A stretch of 64,000 nucleotides of DNA from Youngiibacter fragilis 232.1 (GTDB taxonomy: Bacteria > Bacillota > Clostridia > Clostridiales > Clostridiaceae), in the NCBI RefSeq assembly GCF_000495435.3, contig NZ_AXUN02000183.1, positions 28,179-92,178 on the forward strand. The letters run 5' to 3'. The first letter of the stretch is position 1, and each line of letters opens with the position of its first letter. The position numbers were made by a program, and so were the translations under genes. Positions 46,610 through 56,568 of this stretch are shown here, piece by piece. The notes under the pieces were generated by a model that did not search any database, was not told where the DNA came from, and saw nothing but the letters and a program-made list of their open reading frames with translations.

Positions 46610-46851
46610 CGAGTCCAATCGCGTTACCACCTTTTTCGTCCATACCTCGCAGCATGAACCTCATCAGGTACGGTGTTTTCAGCACGATACCCTGGCGCTA
46701 TAACGGGCGCAATCCGTACTCAGCCTACTCGCCTTACTTTCGGTGAGATGCTCTTGGGATGTATTCAATTGCGGTATCTGCTTGCGCTTCTCATCGTCCA
46801 GCTGCTCTCTGTAAGCATTTCCCGCATTTACTTCTTCCCAGTCACTGCATT
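46580..46851 (-). promoter_or_regulatory. T-box riboswitch, tyrosine specifier (UAC)
   Basis: The minus-strand leader folds as a T-box. Stem I has a lower helix TGGGA/TCCCA, a loop-E style AGTA opposite GAA, then the specifier UAC at 46763-46761, and an upper helix TGCGG/CCGCA. The T-box sequence AAAGGTGGTAACGCG is at 46634-46620, whose UGGU bulge fits the A discriminator of tRNA-Tyr. A terminator follows (46580-46609). Uncharged tRNA-Tyr is expected to turn on the downstream lyase gene. Confidence 0.88.
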
Positions 46852-46857
46852 TATTTA

Positions 46858-46885
46858 ATTATACTCCCTGAAAATATCGTGTCAA
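46858..46885 (-). promoter_or_regulatory. Promoter of the T-box-lyase unit
   Basis: Minus-strand TTGACA (46885-46880), a 16-base spacer and TATAAT (46863-46858). Confidence 0.8.
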
Positions 46886-46928
46886 TATGATTCGATGTAT
46901 ATATGGTCATTTTATTAACCTTTTATTA

Positions 46929-47906
46929 TCATATCAGCAGGTCAAGCAGATCCCTCTTTGATACATTGACAATGAATTCTCCAAGTCCCACATTGTCAAG
47001 CACACCTTCAATATCCTCTTCCCTGTGCCTTATGCCTTTCAGGGCATCTTCGAGAAGTGAAATATCCTTGACTCCGAAGAAGTCGCCGTACAGCCTTATT
47101 TCACTGATGTATCCATCCCTGGCATCAAGAGTAGCTTCCACAGTGCCCCCTGCAAACTTCATTTCCCTGGTCTGGGAATACTTAGGACTCATGCCGTAAT
47201 TCCAATCCCAGGTTGAGTATTTTTCATCCTTCAGCTTCATTATCTCCGCGATTTCTTCTTCGGAGTATGATTCTATTTCCATGCCTGAATCCTCCATGAT
47301 GTGTCTGAATATCCTGTCACGGAATTCCAGGACACTCATCCTTTCAGGCATATGGTCGCTGATATTGGTGATCCTCGAAGCTACTGACTTAACTGCCTTG
47401 TCAGAGAACTTAATGTCCCTGGGCTTCAGCGCACCGCTGATATCAGCTTTGACAGATGAAAACAGGAGAGTCCCATGGTGCATTACCCTGTCCTTGTGCT
47501 TGCACTGGGCGTTGCCTGAAAACTTCATCCCGTCTATGAGCATGTCATTCCTGCCCGAAAATTCAGAATGGACCCCCATCTGCTCAAGTGCTTCCATGAT
47601 CGGTTTTGCAAAGCCCTTGAAGTCATTGAAGCTGTCGCCGCCATTGACTATGAACGTGTAATTCAGGTTGCCCAGGTCATGGAATACAGCTCCGCCGCCT
47701 GTCTGGCGCCGCACGACCTTTATTCCCCTTTCCTTCACAAAATCAGTATTTATCTCTGAAAGGGTGTTCTGGTTTTTCCCGACTATTATTGCATTGTCAT
47801 TCCGCCATAGGCTGAAAACTTCATGGCCAGTGTGCTTGAGAAGATACTCCTCAGCTGCCAGGTTGAAATATGGGTCTGTATTTTCATTTAAGATATATCT
47901 CATCAT
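46929..47906 (-). CDS. lplA: Lipoate--protein ligase A
   Basis: 325 residues. LplA motifs: NEDTPYFN-type NTDPYFNLAAEEYLL, RRQTGGGAVFHDLGNLNY, the lysine motif KFSGNAQ, and a C-terminal accessory domain (DWNYGMSPKY). It activates lipoate with ATP and attaches it to the lipoyl lysine of GcvH. It is the last gene of the glycine cleavage operon and overlaps lpdA by four bases, so lipoate attachment is made together with its target. Confidence 0.94.
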   Translation of the reverse strand: MMRYILNENTDPYFNLAAEEYLLKHTGHEVFSLWRNDNAIIVGKNQNTLSEINTDFVKERGIKVVRRQTGGGAVFHDLGNLNYTFIVNGGDSFNDFKGFAKPIMEALEQMGVHSEFSGRNDMLIDGMKFSGNAQCKHKDRVMHHGTLLFSSVKADISGALKPRDIKFSDKAVKSVASRITNISDHMPERMSVLEFRDRIFRHIMEDSGMEIESYSEEEIAEIMKLKDEKYSTWDWNYGMSPKYSQTREMKFAGGTVEATLDARDGYISEIRLYGDFFGVKDISLLEDALKGIRHREEDIEGVLDNVGLGEFIVNVSKRDLLDLLI

Positions 47907-49291
47907 ATCCTCCTCTTCTGCGGCATCATATGCACTGCATCTCCTGCAAGTCCCATTACAGCCTCGTGCAGCGCTTCAGAAAGCGTAGGGTGCGCATGTA
48001 TCATCCTCCTGGAAGCCTCAACTCCCTGCCCATTCTCCATCAACAGGACCGCCTCATGTATAAGGTCTGATGCATGAGGCCCCATGATATGAACTCCAAG
48101 CAGCTTTCCTCCCCTGTCGCCGAGCACTTTTATAACGCCTTCACCCTGACCCATTGCCAGAGCCTTGCCGTTGGCACCGAACTGGAACTTTGAGACTGTA
48201 TACTCTGTCCCGGATGCCTTAAGCTGGTCCTCTGTTTCTCCTGCCTGAGCAATTTCAGGGAACATGAATACACAGGACGGTATGATTTTCCCTATGCTCG
48301 CTTCATTTCCCGAAATCAGTTCTGCAACATACTCAGCCTGTGCTGAAGCTGCGTGCGCAAGCAGCACCCTGCCATTGACATCCCCTATGGCATAGATACC
48401 CTTCACTGAAGTCTCGAAATTGTCATCCGTTATTATTCCCTTCCTGTCATATGCTATTCCAGCCTCATCAAGTCCAAGGCCGCAGGTATTCGGCCTGCGT
48501 CCGACAGATAGGAGCACCTTGTCTGAGCTCCTTGTCTCCTCACCCTTCTTCGTTGAATAGGTGACACTAAGCCTGCCGTCAGACACGCATATGCAATTGA
48601 CAACTGCCGATGTAATGACTTCTATACCGCTCCTTTTAAGGATTGGCGTCAGCCTTCTGACAATCTCGCTGTCAACCATCGGAAGTATCGCAGGCATGGC
48701 CTCAAGGACAGTGACTTTTGACCCGAATTCGTTCATGATCCCTGCAAGCTCCATGCCGATCACTCCTCCGCCGATAATTATCAGCTCAGCGGGTATCTCT
48801 TCAAAGCCAAGAAGCTCGTCACTCGTAACGACACCTTCAAGTTCTATGCCTTCAATCGGCGGTACAGCTGGTACTGAGCCTGTGGCGATAATCAGTTCAT
48901 CGTAATTGAGCACCTCGTCAGCTGCCAGGACACTCCCGTCGAGGATCCTTGCCTCGCCATTGACTACCCTGACACCATTTGCTTTCAGAAGCTGTGCAAC
49001 TCCTGAAACAAGGCTGCCTACGACCTCATTCTTCCTCTCCTGGATCCCTGACGGGTCAATATTAATGGTCCCGTCAAAATGGATCCCGAAGCTTCCTCCG
49101 TTCCTTGCTGCATGCAGAGTTTCAGCGCTTCCATAAAGCGCTTTGGTAGGTATGCAGCCCCTGTTGAGACAGGTGCCGCCAAGCCTGTCCTTTTCAATCA
49201 GAACGACCTCGTTTCCATGTCTTGAAAGACGGATGGCGGATACATATCCGCCTGATCCGCCACCTATTATGACTATTCTCTTTGCCATCAT
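47903..49291 (-). CDS. lpdA: Dihydrolipoyl dehydrogenase (L-protein)
   Basis: 462 residues from the ATG at 49291, which overlaps the gcvPB stop (ATGA). It has the FAD motif [14 protein letters not shown], the redox disulfide [13 protein letters not shown], the NAD motif [11 protein letters not shown] and the C-terminal [14 protein letters not shown] with the catalytic His-Glu. It reoxidises the dihydrolipoyl arm of GcvH with NAD+. No N-terminal lipoyl domain is present. Confidence 0.95.
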   Translation of the reverse strand: MMAKRIVIIGGGSGGYVSAIRLSRHGNEVVLIEKDRLGGTCLNRGCIPTKALYGSAETLHAARNGGSFGIHFDGTINIDPSGIQERKNEVVGSLVSGVAQLLKANGVRVVNGEARILDGSVLAADEVLNYDELIIATGSVPAVPPIEGIELEGVVTSDELLGFEEIPAELIIIGGGVIGMELAGIMNEFGSKVTVLEAMPAILPMVDSEIVRRLTPILKRSGIEVITSAVVNCICVSDGRLSVTYSTKKGEETRSSDKVLLSVGRRPNTCGLGLDEAGIAYDRKGIITDDNFETSVKGIYAIGDVNGRVLLAHAASAQAEYVAELISGNEASIGKIIPSCVFMFPEIAQAGETEDQLKASGTEYTVSKFQFGANGKALAMGQGEGVIKVLGDRGGKLLGVHIMGPHASDLIHEAVLLMENGQGVEASRRMIHAHPTLSEALHEAVMGLAGDAVHMMPQKRRI

Positions 49292-50745
49292 TCTTCTCTT
49301 TTCCATCTGAGCTTCGGACTTCTTGCCGCTTTAACCTCATCAAGCCTTCTGACCGGTGAGTTGTGCGGCGCGCTGTGCAGAAGATCAGGGTTTTCCCGGG
49401 CTTCCCTTGCAATGCTCTTCATCGCTGCTATGAACTCATCCATAGTCTCGATGCTTTCCGTTTCTGTTGGTTCAACCATTATCGAACTGTCCACAATAAG
49501 CGGGAAATAGATCGTTGGCGGATGGAATCCATAGTCGATGAGCCTCTTTGCAATCTCAAGCGTGGTAACACCCGTGTCCTTGTCCTTGATCCCAGCGAAA
49601 ACAACCTCGTGCATGCAGGTCTCATCAATAGCGACCTTGTAATCATCCTTCAACATTTCCTTGATGTAATTCGCATTAAGGACTGCACTCGTTGAGGCTT
49701 CCTTAAGCCCGTCCGACCCCATGCTCAGTATGTATGAATAAGCCCTGAGCACAACACCGAAATTGCCGAAAAAGTTCTTTATCCTGCCTATGGACTGGTC
49801 TATGACATAATCGAGGCGATACTTGTCGCCATTCTTCGCCACGACAGGAACCGGAAGATGGCACGCCAGATTAGCCTTGACTCCTACAGGCCCTGAACCG
49901 GGTCCGCCTCCGCCATGGGGTGTTGAAAAGGTCTTATGTAGGTTAAGGTGAAGAACGTCGAAGCCCATGTCTCCAGGCCGTGCAATCCCCATTATCGCAT
50001 TCATGTTGGCTCCATCATAGTATAGCAGCCCACCTGCAGCATGAACGAGCTCAGCCAGCTCAGTGATATTCTTCTCGAAAAGACCCAGGGTGCTTGGATT
50101 TGTAAGCATCAGGCCTGCAGTCTCATCGGAAAGGACCGCCTTCAATGCCTCTATGCTCACTGAGCCGTCCTTCATCGAAGGTATCTCCACAGCTTCGAAG
50201 CCTGCTACTGTGACAGATGCCGGATTTGTGCCATGTGCAGAGTCAGGGACGATTATCTTCCTTCTCTTCGTGTCATTCCTGACCTCATGGTACTTCTTTA
50301 TGATCATGAGTCCGGTAAGCTCGCCATGTGCACCAGCTGCAGGCTGCAGGGTGAACGCATCCATACCTGTGATCTCCTTCAGGGCTTCCTGTGTCCTGTA
50401 CATTACCTCAAGGGCACCCTGTACCGTAGACTCATCCTGAAGGGGATGAAGCCTGGAGAATTTGGGGTTTGAAGCCATATCCTCGTTTATCTTGGGATTA
50501 TATTTCATCGTGCAGGACCCGAGTGGATAGAAACCTGAATCTATAGAGTAGTTCTTCTTTGAAAGAAGTGTATAGTGCCTTACCAGGTCCAGCTCGCTGA
50601 CTTCAGGAAATTCTATCTCATCTTTCCTGAGATAGCCTTCCGGGAGGTATTCTGATACGTCGATATCTTCCACATCCAGAGCAGGAAGTGAATATGCTTT
50701 TCTTCCCTTCTTTGAAAGCTCGAATATAAGCTTCTCGTAAGCCAT
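49288..50745 (-). CDS. gcvPB: Glycine dehydrogenase (decarboxylating) subunit 2
   Basis: 485 residues. The PLP Lys lies in [23 protein letters not shown] and [12 protein letters not shown] are also typical. With GcvPA it forms the P-protein that decarboxylates glycine and passes the aminomethyl group to lipoyl-GcvH. It starts immediately at the gcvPA stop. Confidence 0.95.
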   Translation of the reverse strand: MAYEKLIFELSKKGRKAYSLPALDVEDIDVSEYLPEGYLRKDEIEFPEVSELDLVRHYTLLSKKNYSIDSGFYPLGSCTMKYNPKINEDMASNPKFSRLHPLQDESTVQGALEVMYRTQEALKEITGMDAFTLQPAAGAHGELTGLMIIKKYHEVRNDTKRRKIIVPDSAHGTNPASVTVAGFEAVEIPSMKDGSVSIEALKAVLSDETAGLMLTNPSTLGLFEKNITELAELVHAAGGLLYYDGANMNAIMGIARPGDMGFDVLHLNLHKTFSTPHGGGGPGSGPVGVKANLACHLPVPVVAKNGDKYRLDYVIDQSIGRIKNFFGNFGVVLRAYSYILSMGSDGLKEASTSAVLNANYIKEMLKDDYKVAIDETCMHEVVFAGIKDKDTGVTTLEIAKRLIDYGFHPPTIYFPLIVDSSIMVEPTETESIETMDEFIAAMKSIAREARENPDLLHSAPHNSPVRRLDEVKAARSPKLRWKREE

Positions 50746-52089
50746 CTACTCCACCCCCATGATCTCGACAAACCTGTCGATTTCAGCTTTTGTCCTGGTT
50801 TCAGTCACCGCGACCAGCATTACATTTCCATCGGAGTTGCCGGCGCCTGATATATCAAGTCCTCCAAGGATTCCATTTTCCAGGAGCCTTCTGTTGAGTT
50901 CCGCTGCACTCATATCACAAACCAGCGCAAATTCACAGAAGAATGGCTTCTCATGGAGCAGTCTGAATTTACCTGTATCCACAAGCTTCCTGCATGCGTA
51001 ATGGGCTTTCTTGAATGACTGAAGTGCAACCTCACGTATCCCCTCCCTGCCCATCGCCGCCATATATACGGCAGCTGTTATCGAATTCAGGGTCTGGTCG
51101 GAGCATATGTTTGATGTGGCCTTCTCACGTCTGATGTGCTGTTCCCTGGCCTGCAGAGTAAGTACAAAGGCACGCTTTCCATCGATATCCGTAGTCTCCC
51201 CCACGATCCTACCCGGAAGTTTTCGCATGACCTTTTCAGAGGCTGTCATGAATCCAAGGACAGGTCCTCCGAAATTCATGTTCTGTCCAAGTCCCTGGGC
51301 TTCTCCCACTACAATATCGGCCTTAAGTTCACCCGGGCTGGTGAGTATCCCCAAGGATACCGGGTCGGTGTTTACGATAAGAAGCGACTTGTTTCCGTGC
51401 ACCGCTTCCTCGATCCCCCTGATATCCTCGATGATCCCGTAATAGTTCGGATACTGCACTATAAGTCCTGCGACGCTGCCATCAAGCTTCATTTTCAGTT
51501 CTTCGGCATCTGTTTCCCCGTTTTTCTCCCCGACAAATTCAAGGTCAACATTCCTGAACTTCAGGTAGCTTGAGAGCACCTCCCTGACCATCGGATTTAC
51601 GGTCATGGAAACCAGAACCTTCGGTCTTCTGGCATGCACCGAGGCGAGGATAGCTGCTTCTGCAGAGGATGTCGCCCCGTCATACATGGACACATTTGAC
51701 ACGTCCATACCAGTAAGGCTGCAGATCATAGACTGGTATTCGAATACGCTCTGGAGCGTTCCCTGGCTTATCTCAGGCTGATATGGGGTATAGGCAGTGT
51801 AAAATTCGCTTCTTCCAACAATATGCTTTACTGCTGAGGGTATGTACCGGTCATAGGATCCTGCGCCCCTGAAGCAGACAAGGTCATCTGCACTGAGGTT
51901 TTTCCCCGCCATTTCTCCTATCTCCCGTCTGACCTCTATTTCAGATTTCGAATGCGGCAGCTCCAGGTCCCTCTCAAGTTTCACACCATCCGGGATAGAC
52001 CCGAATAGCTTCTCCGTACTGTCAATCCCGATGACTTCAAGCATCTGCCTCATGTCTTCGGTAGTGTTCGGCAAATAACGGTGCATCAT
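50746..52089 (-). CDS. gcvPA: Glycine dehydrogenase (decarboxylating) subunit 1
   Basis: 447 residues. Typical segments are RYLPNTTEDMRQMLEVIG, FRGAGSYDRYIPSAV, YTPYQPEISQGTLQ and FGGPVLGFM. It is the non-PLP half of the split P-protein found in Firmicutes and archaea. It overlaps gcvH by one base. Confidence 0.95.
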   Translation of the reverse strand: MMHRYLPNTTEDMRQMLEVIGIDSTEKLFGSIPDGVKLERDLELPHSKSEIEVRREIGEMAGKNLSADDLVCFRGAGSYDRYIPSAVKHIVGRSEFYTAYTPYQPEISQGTLQSVFEYQSMICSLTGMDVSNVSMYDGATSSAEAAILASVHARRPKVLVSMTVNPMVREVLSSYLKFRNVDLEFVGEKNGETDAEELKMKLDGSVAGLIVQYPNYYGIIEDIRGIEEAVHGNKSLLIVNTDPVSLGILTSPGELKADIVVGEAQGLGQNMNFGGPVLGFMTASEKVMRKLPGRIVGETTDIDGKRAFVLTLQAREQHIRREKATSNICSDQTLNSITAAVYMAAMGREGIREVALQSFKKAHYACRKLVDTGKFRLLHEKPFFCEFALVCDMSAAELNRRLLENGILGGLDISGAGNSDGNVMLVAVTETRTKAEIDRFVEIMGVE

Positions 52090-52475
52090 TAATCCTCCTT
52101 GGCGATGAATTCCTCATATGCCGCCTTGTCCAGCAGCTCCTGCAGCTCTTCCTCGTCTTTAAGCTCAACTACCACAAGATGGTTCTCGTAGGGTGCTGCA
52201 TTGATTATTGCAGGGTCTTCCACAGAATCCATGTTGACTTCAAGTATTGTTCCAGTTACAGGCATCAGAATGTCTGACGCTGCCTTTACTGACTCGATTA
52301 CACCAAGGTTCTCATCCATACCGATTTCAGTTCCCACCTCCGGGAGCTCCACATATACTATCGCTCCAAGGGCATGCTGAGCAAAATCGGTGATTCCGAT
52401 ATACGCCTTTCCATCTTCTAACCTGACCCACTCATGGTCCTTTGAATAATAGAGTCCGTCTAATACTATTGACAT
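52089..52475 (-). CDS. gcvH: Glycine cleavage system H protein
   Basis: 128 residues from the ATG at 52475 (AAAGGAG upstream). It contains the lipoylation site in GVIESVKAASD and the flanking ITDFAQHALG and YVELPEVG. It carries the aminomethyl intermediate between P, T and L proteins. lplA in the same operon can supply its lipoyl group. Confidence 0.95.
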   Translation of the reverse strand: MSIVLDGLYYSKDHEWVRLEDGKAYIGITDFAQHALGAIVYVELPEVGTEIGMDENLGVIESVKAASDILMPVTGTILEVNMDSVEDPAIINAAPYENHLVVVELKDEEELQELLDKAAYEEFIAKED

Positions 52476-52492
52476 GTCACTCTCTCCTTTTA

Positions 52493-53578
52493 TCATTTAT
52501 TTTCAAGAAACTTCCTGCTTGTGACTACTGCTTTCGCAGCCTTGCCTCTAACCTCAATGTAGATTTCAGTGCCAAGCCTGGAATACGCTGCATCAACCAG
52601 TGCAAGTCCGATAAACTTATCAAGCGTCGGCGACTTGTATCCTGTTGTAACTGTTCCTATAGTCTTTCCATCTGCAGTCACAGGGTAGCCATGCCTCGGT
52701 ATCTTCTTCTCGACCATTTCGAATCCTACGGTCTTTCTGGATACTCCTTCAGACTTTTGCCTTGCAAGAGCTTCCTTTCCTATGAAACTCTCCTTGTCAG
52801 TCTTCACAAAGAATCCATAGCCGGCTTCAATTGGACTGACTGTATCAGACAGCTCATTTCCATAAAGCGGAAGATTGGCCTCAAACCTTAAGGTATCCCT
52901 TGCCCCAAGACCTATCGGCTCGATTCCAAGGCTGATTATCTTGTGATACAGACGAGGTGCATCCGCATTGTCAAGATAGATCTCAAATCCGTCTTCACCT
53001 GTGTATCCAGTCCTTGATACCATGCACTCTATGCCGTCTACAAGCACTTTATGGTCCGCATGGAAGAACTTTATCGAATTAAGGTCCTTTCCTGCTATAG
53101 GCTGGAGAATCTCCTGTGCCTTTGGTCCCTGGACTGCCAGCTGAGACACCTTATCCGAAATGTTTTCGATTTTAACGTCAAATCCACTGCAGTTTGAGAG
53201 TATCCACTGATGGTCCTTTTCTATGTTTGCAGCATTAACTACCAGGAGAAAATCATCTGCCGCGAATCTGTATACCAGGATATCATCAACTATGCCTCCA
53301 TCTTCCCTGCAGAGGAACGTATAGAGTACCTGGTTGTCCGACAGCTTACGTGCATCGTTGGTTATCAAATAGTCCGTGAACGCCAGGGCATCGTTGCCCT
53401 TCACTGTTATCTCGCCCATGTGGGATACGTCGAATATCCCCGCGCCTGTTCTGACTGCCTGGTGCTCTTGAAGGATACCCTTGAATTCGATGGGCATATA
53501 CCAGCCAGCAAAATCCACCATTCTGGCCCCGTATCTGCCATATTCCTCAGAGAGCGGTGTTCTCTTCAATGTGTCCAC
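52493..53578 (-). CDS. gcvT: Glycine cleavage system T protein (aminomethyltransferase)
   Basis: 361 residues from a GTG at 53578 with AAGGAGG six bases upstream; the longer ORF extends into the leader. Signatures: MVDFAGWYMPIEF, the folate-site Asp in DVSHMGE, SRTGYTGEDGFEI and GLGARDTLRFEA. It transfers the methylene group to tetrahydrofolate and frees ammonia. It is the first gene of the gcv operon. The predicted transcript leader is only about 30 bases. Confidence 0.95.
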   Translation of the reverse strand: MDTLKRTPLSEEYGRYGARMVDFAGWYMPIEFKGILQEHQAVRTGAGIFDVSHMGEITVKGNDALAFTDYLITNDARKLSDNQVLYTFLCREDGGIVDDILVYRFAADDFLLVVNAANIEKDHQWILSNCSGFDVKIENISDKVSQLAVQGPKAQEILQPIAGKDLNSIKFFHADHKVLVDGIECMVSRTGYTGEDGFEIYLDNADAPRLYHKIISLGIEPIGLGARDTLRFEANLPLYGNELSDTVSPIEAGYGFFVKTDKESFIGKEALARQKSEGVSRKTVGFEMVEKKIPRHGYPVTADGKTIGTVTTGYKSPTLDKFIGLALVDAAYSRLGTEIYIEVRGKAAKAVVTSRKFLENK

Positions 53579-53614
53579 TTCATACCTCCTTGTGTTTATC
53601 TTGCCTACACTAAT

Positions 53615-53642
53615 ATCATACCATTTATTCAAACGTATTCAA
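53615..53642 (-). promoter_or_regulatory. Probable promoter of the gcv operon
   Basis: Minus-strand TTGAAT (53642-53637), a 16-base spacer and TATGAT (53620-53615). Such a start leaves no room for a glycine riboswitch. Confidence 0.5.
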
Positions 53643-53673
53643 CGATTCATTGTAATCAGTTTCACGAGAGCCA

Positions 53674-53831
53674 TTAAAAACTTTTTCGCTCGAAATAGAT
53701 GTATTTGATGGAAGGACACATAGTGACAAGCTCCAGAATTCTGACGTAATTATCAACAATCATCGGGTCTTCAATCCGTACTTGGATAAGAAAGCCATAA
53801 CATACATTCAGCTTGTTTTTCTGGTCTTCAT
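53674..53831 (-). pseudogene. Small frameshifted ORF of unknown identity
   Basis: An ATG at 53831 with GGAGG five bases upstream opens a reading frame that stops after seven codons. If one base is added at the run of five A (53820-53816, minus strand), it joins a frame running to 53674 that ends in VTMCPSIKYIYFERKSF, about 52 residues in all. It may be a decayed small gene, a sequencing slip or programmed frameshifting. I do not recognise the product. Confidence 0.3.
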
Positions 53832-53958
53832 TCCTACCTCCATTATATTTCCTTTTCATGTGAACAAAGAGTGAAAGTTAAGAGAACCTTCTGTTAGCTT
53901 GCCAAATTTTATCAGATTATTCGCTATACTGGGTTCATGAAAAGAGAGGTGAAGCTAA
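53832..53958. other. Upstream region of the 2-oxoacid oxidoreductase operon
   Basis: Completes the gene-poor stretch 53579-53958. A TATACT near 53926 with no well-spaced -35 is the only promoter candidate for the plus-strand operon. Confidence 0.35.
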
Positions 53959-55641
53959 TTGAAATACAATATTCTAATAGGCGGAGCAGCGGGACAGGGT
54001 ATGGAGACTTTAAGTTCCCTGCTGGCAAAGCTCCTTCAGAGAAAGGGTTACCATGTGTTCACTCTTCAGGACTACATGTCAAGAGTCCGCGGCGGCCACA
54101 ATTTCTTTCAGGTACGCTTCGGGGACGAAGAGGTGAAGTCACACAGCGAGGAGCTGGACGGTATAATTGCGCTTAACGATGAAACGTTGATACTCCATTC
54201 AGCGAGGCTTAAGGAAACAGGATTCATTATCTGCGACGATGAGGTCACTTCAGATGATCCAAGGAAGATATCAGTACCTGCAAAGCGTCTTGCAGCAGAA
54301 TCAGGTAACCCCAGGGCAGCCTCGTCTGTACAGCTTGGAGCGCTTGCCGGCCTGTTCGGTCTTGATGACCTTCATCTGGACACGATCCTTTCAGAAAAGT
54401 TCGATGAGAAGGTCGCAGGGGAAAACCTTGCAGCATTCCACAGGGGCCTGACCCTTACCAGCAAGAAGTTTGAAATGGGCAGAGGCCTGCTTGAAGGACA
54501 GATGCTTATCCACGGGAACGACTCGATCGCCCTTGGAGCGCTGGCAGCTGGCATGAAGTTCTACAGCGCTTACCCCATGACCCCGTCAACATCAATAATG
54601 AGCTACCTTGTCAAAAGGGCAAGGAAGGCGAAGATCGTCGTTGAGCAGGCTGAGGATGAGATAGCTGCGATAAACATGGCGATTGGAGCCTCCTATGCAG
54701 GTGCAAGGGCGATGACAGGAACATCAGGCGGCGGATATTCACTAATGGTCGAGGCTGTAGGTCTTGCCGGAATAACCGAGACGCCACTTGTCATAGCTGA
54801 GATCCAGAGGCCCGGACCTGCCACAGGGTTGCCTACGAGAACCGAACAGAGTGACCTGAGGTTTGTCATAAGCTCTTCACATGGTGAATTCCCGAAGATG
54901 GTCATTGCCCTCAGGAACCCACAAGATGCCTTCTATCAGACAGCAAGGGCATTCGACCTTGCAGACAAGTACCAGCTTCCTGTGATAATTCTTGGGGACC
55001 AGTACCTTGCAGACTGCACCAGGACTGTAGGTCCCTTTGACGTAAGGTCAGTGGAAGTCAACAGACATATTGCCGATCCGGCCCCTTACAACGAAGGCGA
55101 GACCTACAGCAGATACAGGATGACGGACTCAGGAATATCCCCCAGGCTTATCCCTGGCGCAATTCCAGGAACAAGTGTCAACTCGGACAGCGACGAGCAT
55201 GATGAGAACGGCAGCATAACCGAATCGGCTGAAGTGAGGATCATGATGGTTGACAAGAGGGACAGGAAATTCCAGCTGCTTAAGGGTGAAGTGCAGGAAC
55301 CGGAATTCACAGGCACTGGCAATCCGGATATCCTCCTGGTAGCCTGGGGCAGCCTTGACAGCCCTGTGAAGGAAGCCCTGGACATACTTAATGGGGATTC
55401 TGATTTAAGCTTTGGCGCCCTGGTTTTCGGGGACATATGGCCTCTTCCTCAGAGGCTCCTGCTTGATAAGGCTCATAACGCCAGGAAAGTGGTGAACGTT
55501 GAGCAGAACCATGACGGTCAGCTCGCTTCACTCATCATGCAGGAGACAGGACTAAGGATGGATCACAGCATACTCAGATATGATGGAAGACCAATGTCCG
55601 GCTCAGAAATCGCAGCCAGGCTGAAGGAGGCTTTGAAATGA
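53959..55641 (+). CDS. 2-oxoacid:ferredoxin oxidoreductase, fused gamma-alpha subunit
   Basis: 560 residues from a TTG at 53959 with GAGGTGA upstream. Residues 1-185 are the gamma domain (ILIGGAAGQGMETLS, MSRVRGGHNFFQVRF); the alpha (pyrimidine-binding) domain follows (FYSAYPMTPSTSIM, TGTSGGGYSLM, LPTRTEQSDL). The KorA/VorA-like enzyme decarboxylates 2-oxoacids to acyl-CoA with reduction of ferredoxin. Substrate could be 2-oxoglutarate, branched-chain or aromatic 2-oxoacids. There is no ferredoxin (delta) subunit gene nearby. Confidence 0.92.
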   Translation: MKYNILIGGAAGQGMETLSSLLAKLLQRKGYHVFTLQDYMSRVRGGHNFFQVRFGDEEVKSHSEELDGIIALNDETLILHSARLKETGFIICDDEVTSDDPRKISVPAKRLAAESGNPRAASSVQLGALAGLFGLDDLHLDTILSEKFDEKVAGENLAAFHRGLTLTSKKFEMGRGLLEGQMLIHGNDSIALGALAAGMKFYSAYPMTPSTSIMSYLVKRARKAKIVVEQAEDEIAAINMAIGASYAGARAMTGTSGGGYSLMVEAVGLAGITETPLVIAEIQRPGPATGLPTRTEQSDLRFVISSSHGEFPKMVIALRNPQDAFYQTARAFDLADKYQLPVIILGDQYLADCTRTVGPFDVRSVEVNRHIADPAPYNEGETYSRYRMTDSGISPRLIPGAIPGTSVNSDSDEHDENGSITESAEVRIMMVDKRDRKFQLLKGEVQEPEFTGTGNPDILLVAWGSLDSPVKEALDILNGDSDLSFGALVFGDIWPLPQRLLLDKAHNARKVVNVEQNHDGQLASLIMQETGLRMDHSILRYDGRPMSGSEIAARLKEALK

Positions 55642-56489
55642 AATCAAAAAAGGAATTCATAACCTTTGACACCGCATGGTGCCCTGGATGCGGAGATTTC
55701 GGCATACTGGAGGCATTGAAGGAAGCTCTTCCCGAGCTTGGTCTCAGCCCGCACGAGGTGCTTGTAGTAGGCGGAATCGGTCAGGCTGCGAAGCTCCCCC
55801 AATACATCAACACCAACGGATTCGAGGGACTTCACGGCAGGGCACTGCCACCGGCTGCGGCGGCAAAGATAGCAAACAGCAGCCTGACCGTGATAATAGA
55901 TACAGGAGACGGTGATTCCTACGGGGAAGGCGGGAACCACTTCCTTCATAACATCAGAAGGAACGTCAACATGACCCACTTCGTCCACGACAACCAGATA
56001 TACGGGCTTACAAAGGGCCAGGCATCCCCTACCTCCGACCTTGGGTCAGTCACTGATTTCACTCCTGAAGGAGTCACAAACCAGCCGCTTAATCCCATGC
56101 TGACAGCAATAGCCCTGGGCTGCGGCTTCGTGGCAAGGTCCTTCTCAGGCGACAAGGAACACCTTAAGGCTATGATGAAGGAGGCAATAAGCTACAATGG
56201 CTATGCACTCCTTGACATACTGCAGCCATGTGTGAGCTTCAATAAGGTCAACACCTACCAGTGGTACAAGAAGCGCGTGTATGCGCTCGATGATACCTAT
56301 GATCCGGGTGATAAGGCAAGCGCCCTGGTAAAAGCCATGGAATGGGGCGACAGGATCCCGACAGGCATAATCTACAGAGAGGAAAAGCCCTCATATATGG
56401 ACCACCTTCCTCACCTGCATGACATGCCCCTATACGCAAGGGAAAGGGAAACAGAAGCGATAGAAGGCTTCATAAGAGAATTCATCTGA
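55638..56489 (+). CDS. 2-oxoacid:ferredoxin oxidoreductase, beta (TPP) subunit
   Basis: 283 residues overlapping the alpha gene by four bases. It carries the cluster and TPP features WCPGCGDFGILEA and IDTGDGDSYGEGGNHF, then DNQIYGLTKGQASPT and a Cys in ILQPCVSFN. It binds thiamine diphosphate and one 4Fe-4S cluster and forms a two-gene complex with the gamma-alpha subunit. Confidence 0.93.
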   Translation: MKSKKEFITFDTAWCPGCGDFGILEALKEALPELGLSPHEVLVVGGIGQAAKLPQYINTNGFEGLHGRALPPAAAAKIANSSLTVIIDTGDGDSYGEGGNHFLHNIRRNVNMTHFVHDNQIYGLTKGQASPTSDLGSVTDFTPEGVTNQPLNPMLTAIALGCGFVARSFSGDKEHLKAMMKEAISYNGYALLDILQPCVSFNKVNTYQWYKKRVYALDDTYDPGDKASALVKAMEWGDRIPTGIIYREEKPSYMDHLPHLHDMPLYARERETEAIEGFIREFI

Positions 56490-56493
56490 AAGC

Positions 56494-56526
56494 ACAGCCT
56501 GCATATCATATCGATATGCAGGCTGT
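56494..56526. terminator. Hairpin terminator after the oxidoreductase genes
   Basis: A perfect 14-bp stem (ACAGCCTGCATATC with its complement) and a five-base loop, followed by a short TTTAAAT, between convergent genes. Confidence 0.65.
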
Positions 56527-56568
56527 TTAAATCCAGGATATATTGCTGATCATTTCAATCTCTATTAC

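Noticed and set aside
46543..46858. Plus-strand ORFs over the T-box region
   Set aside because: They lack ribosome binding sites and coincide with conserved T-box structure on the other strand.
53579..53958. Glycine riboswitch upstream of gcvT
   Set aside because: The predicted promoter leaves a leader of about 30 bases, and I see no tandem aptamer motifs in the region.
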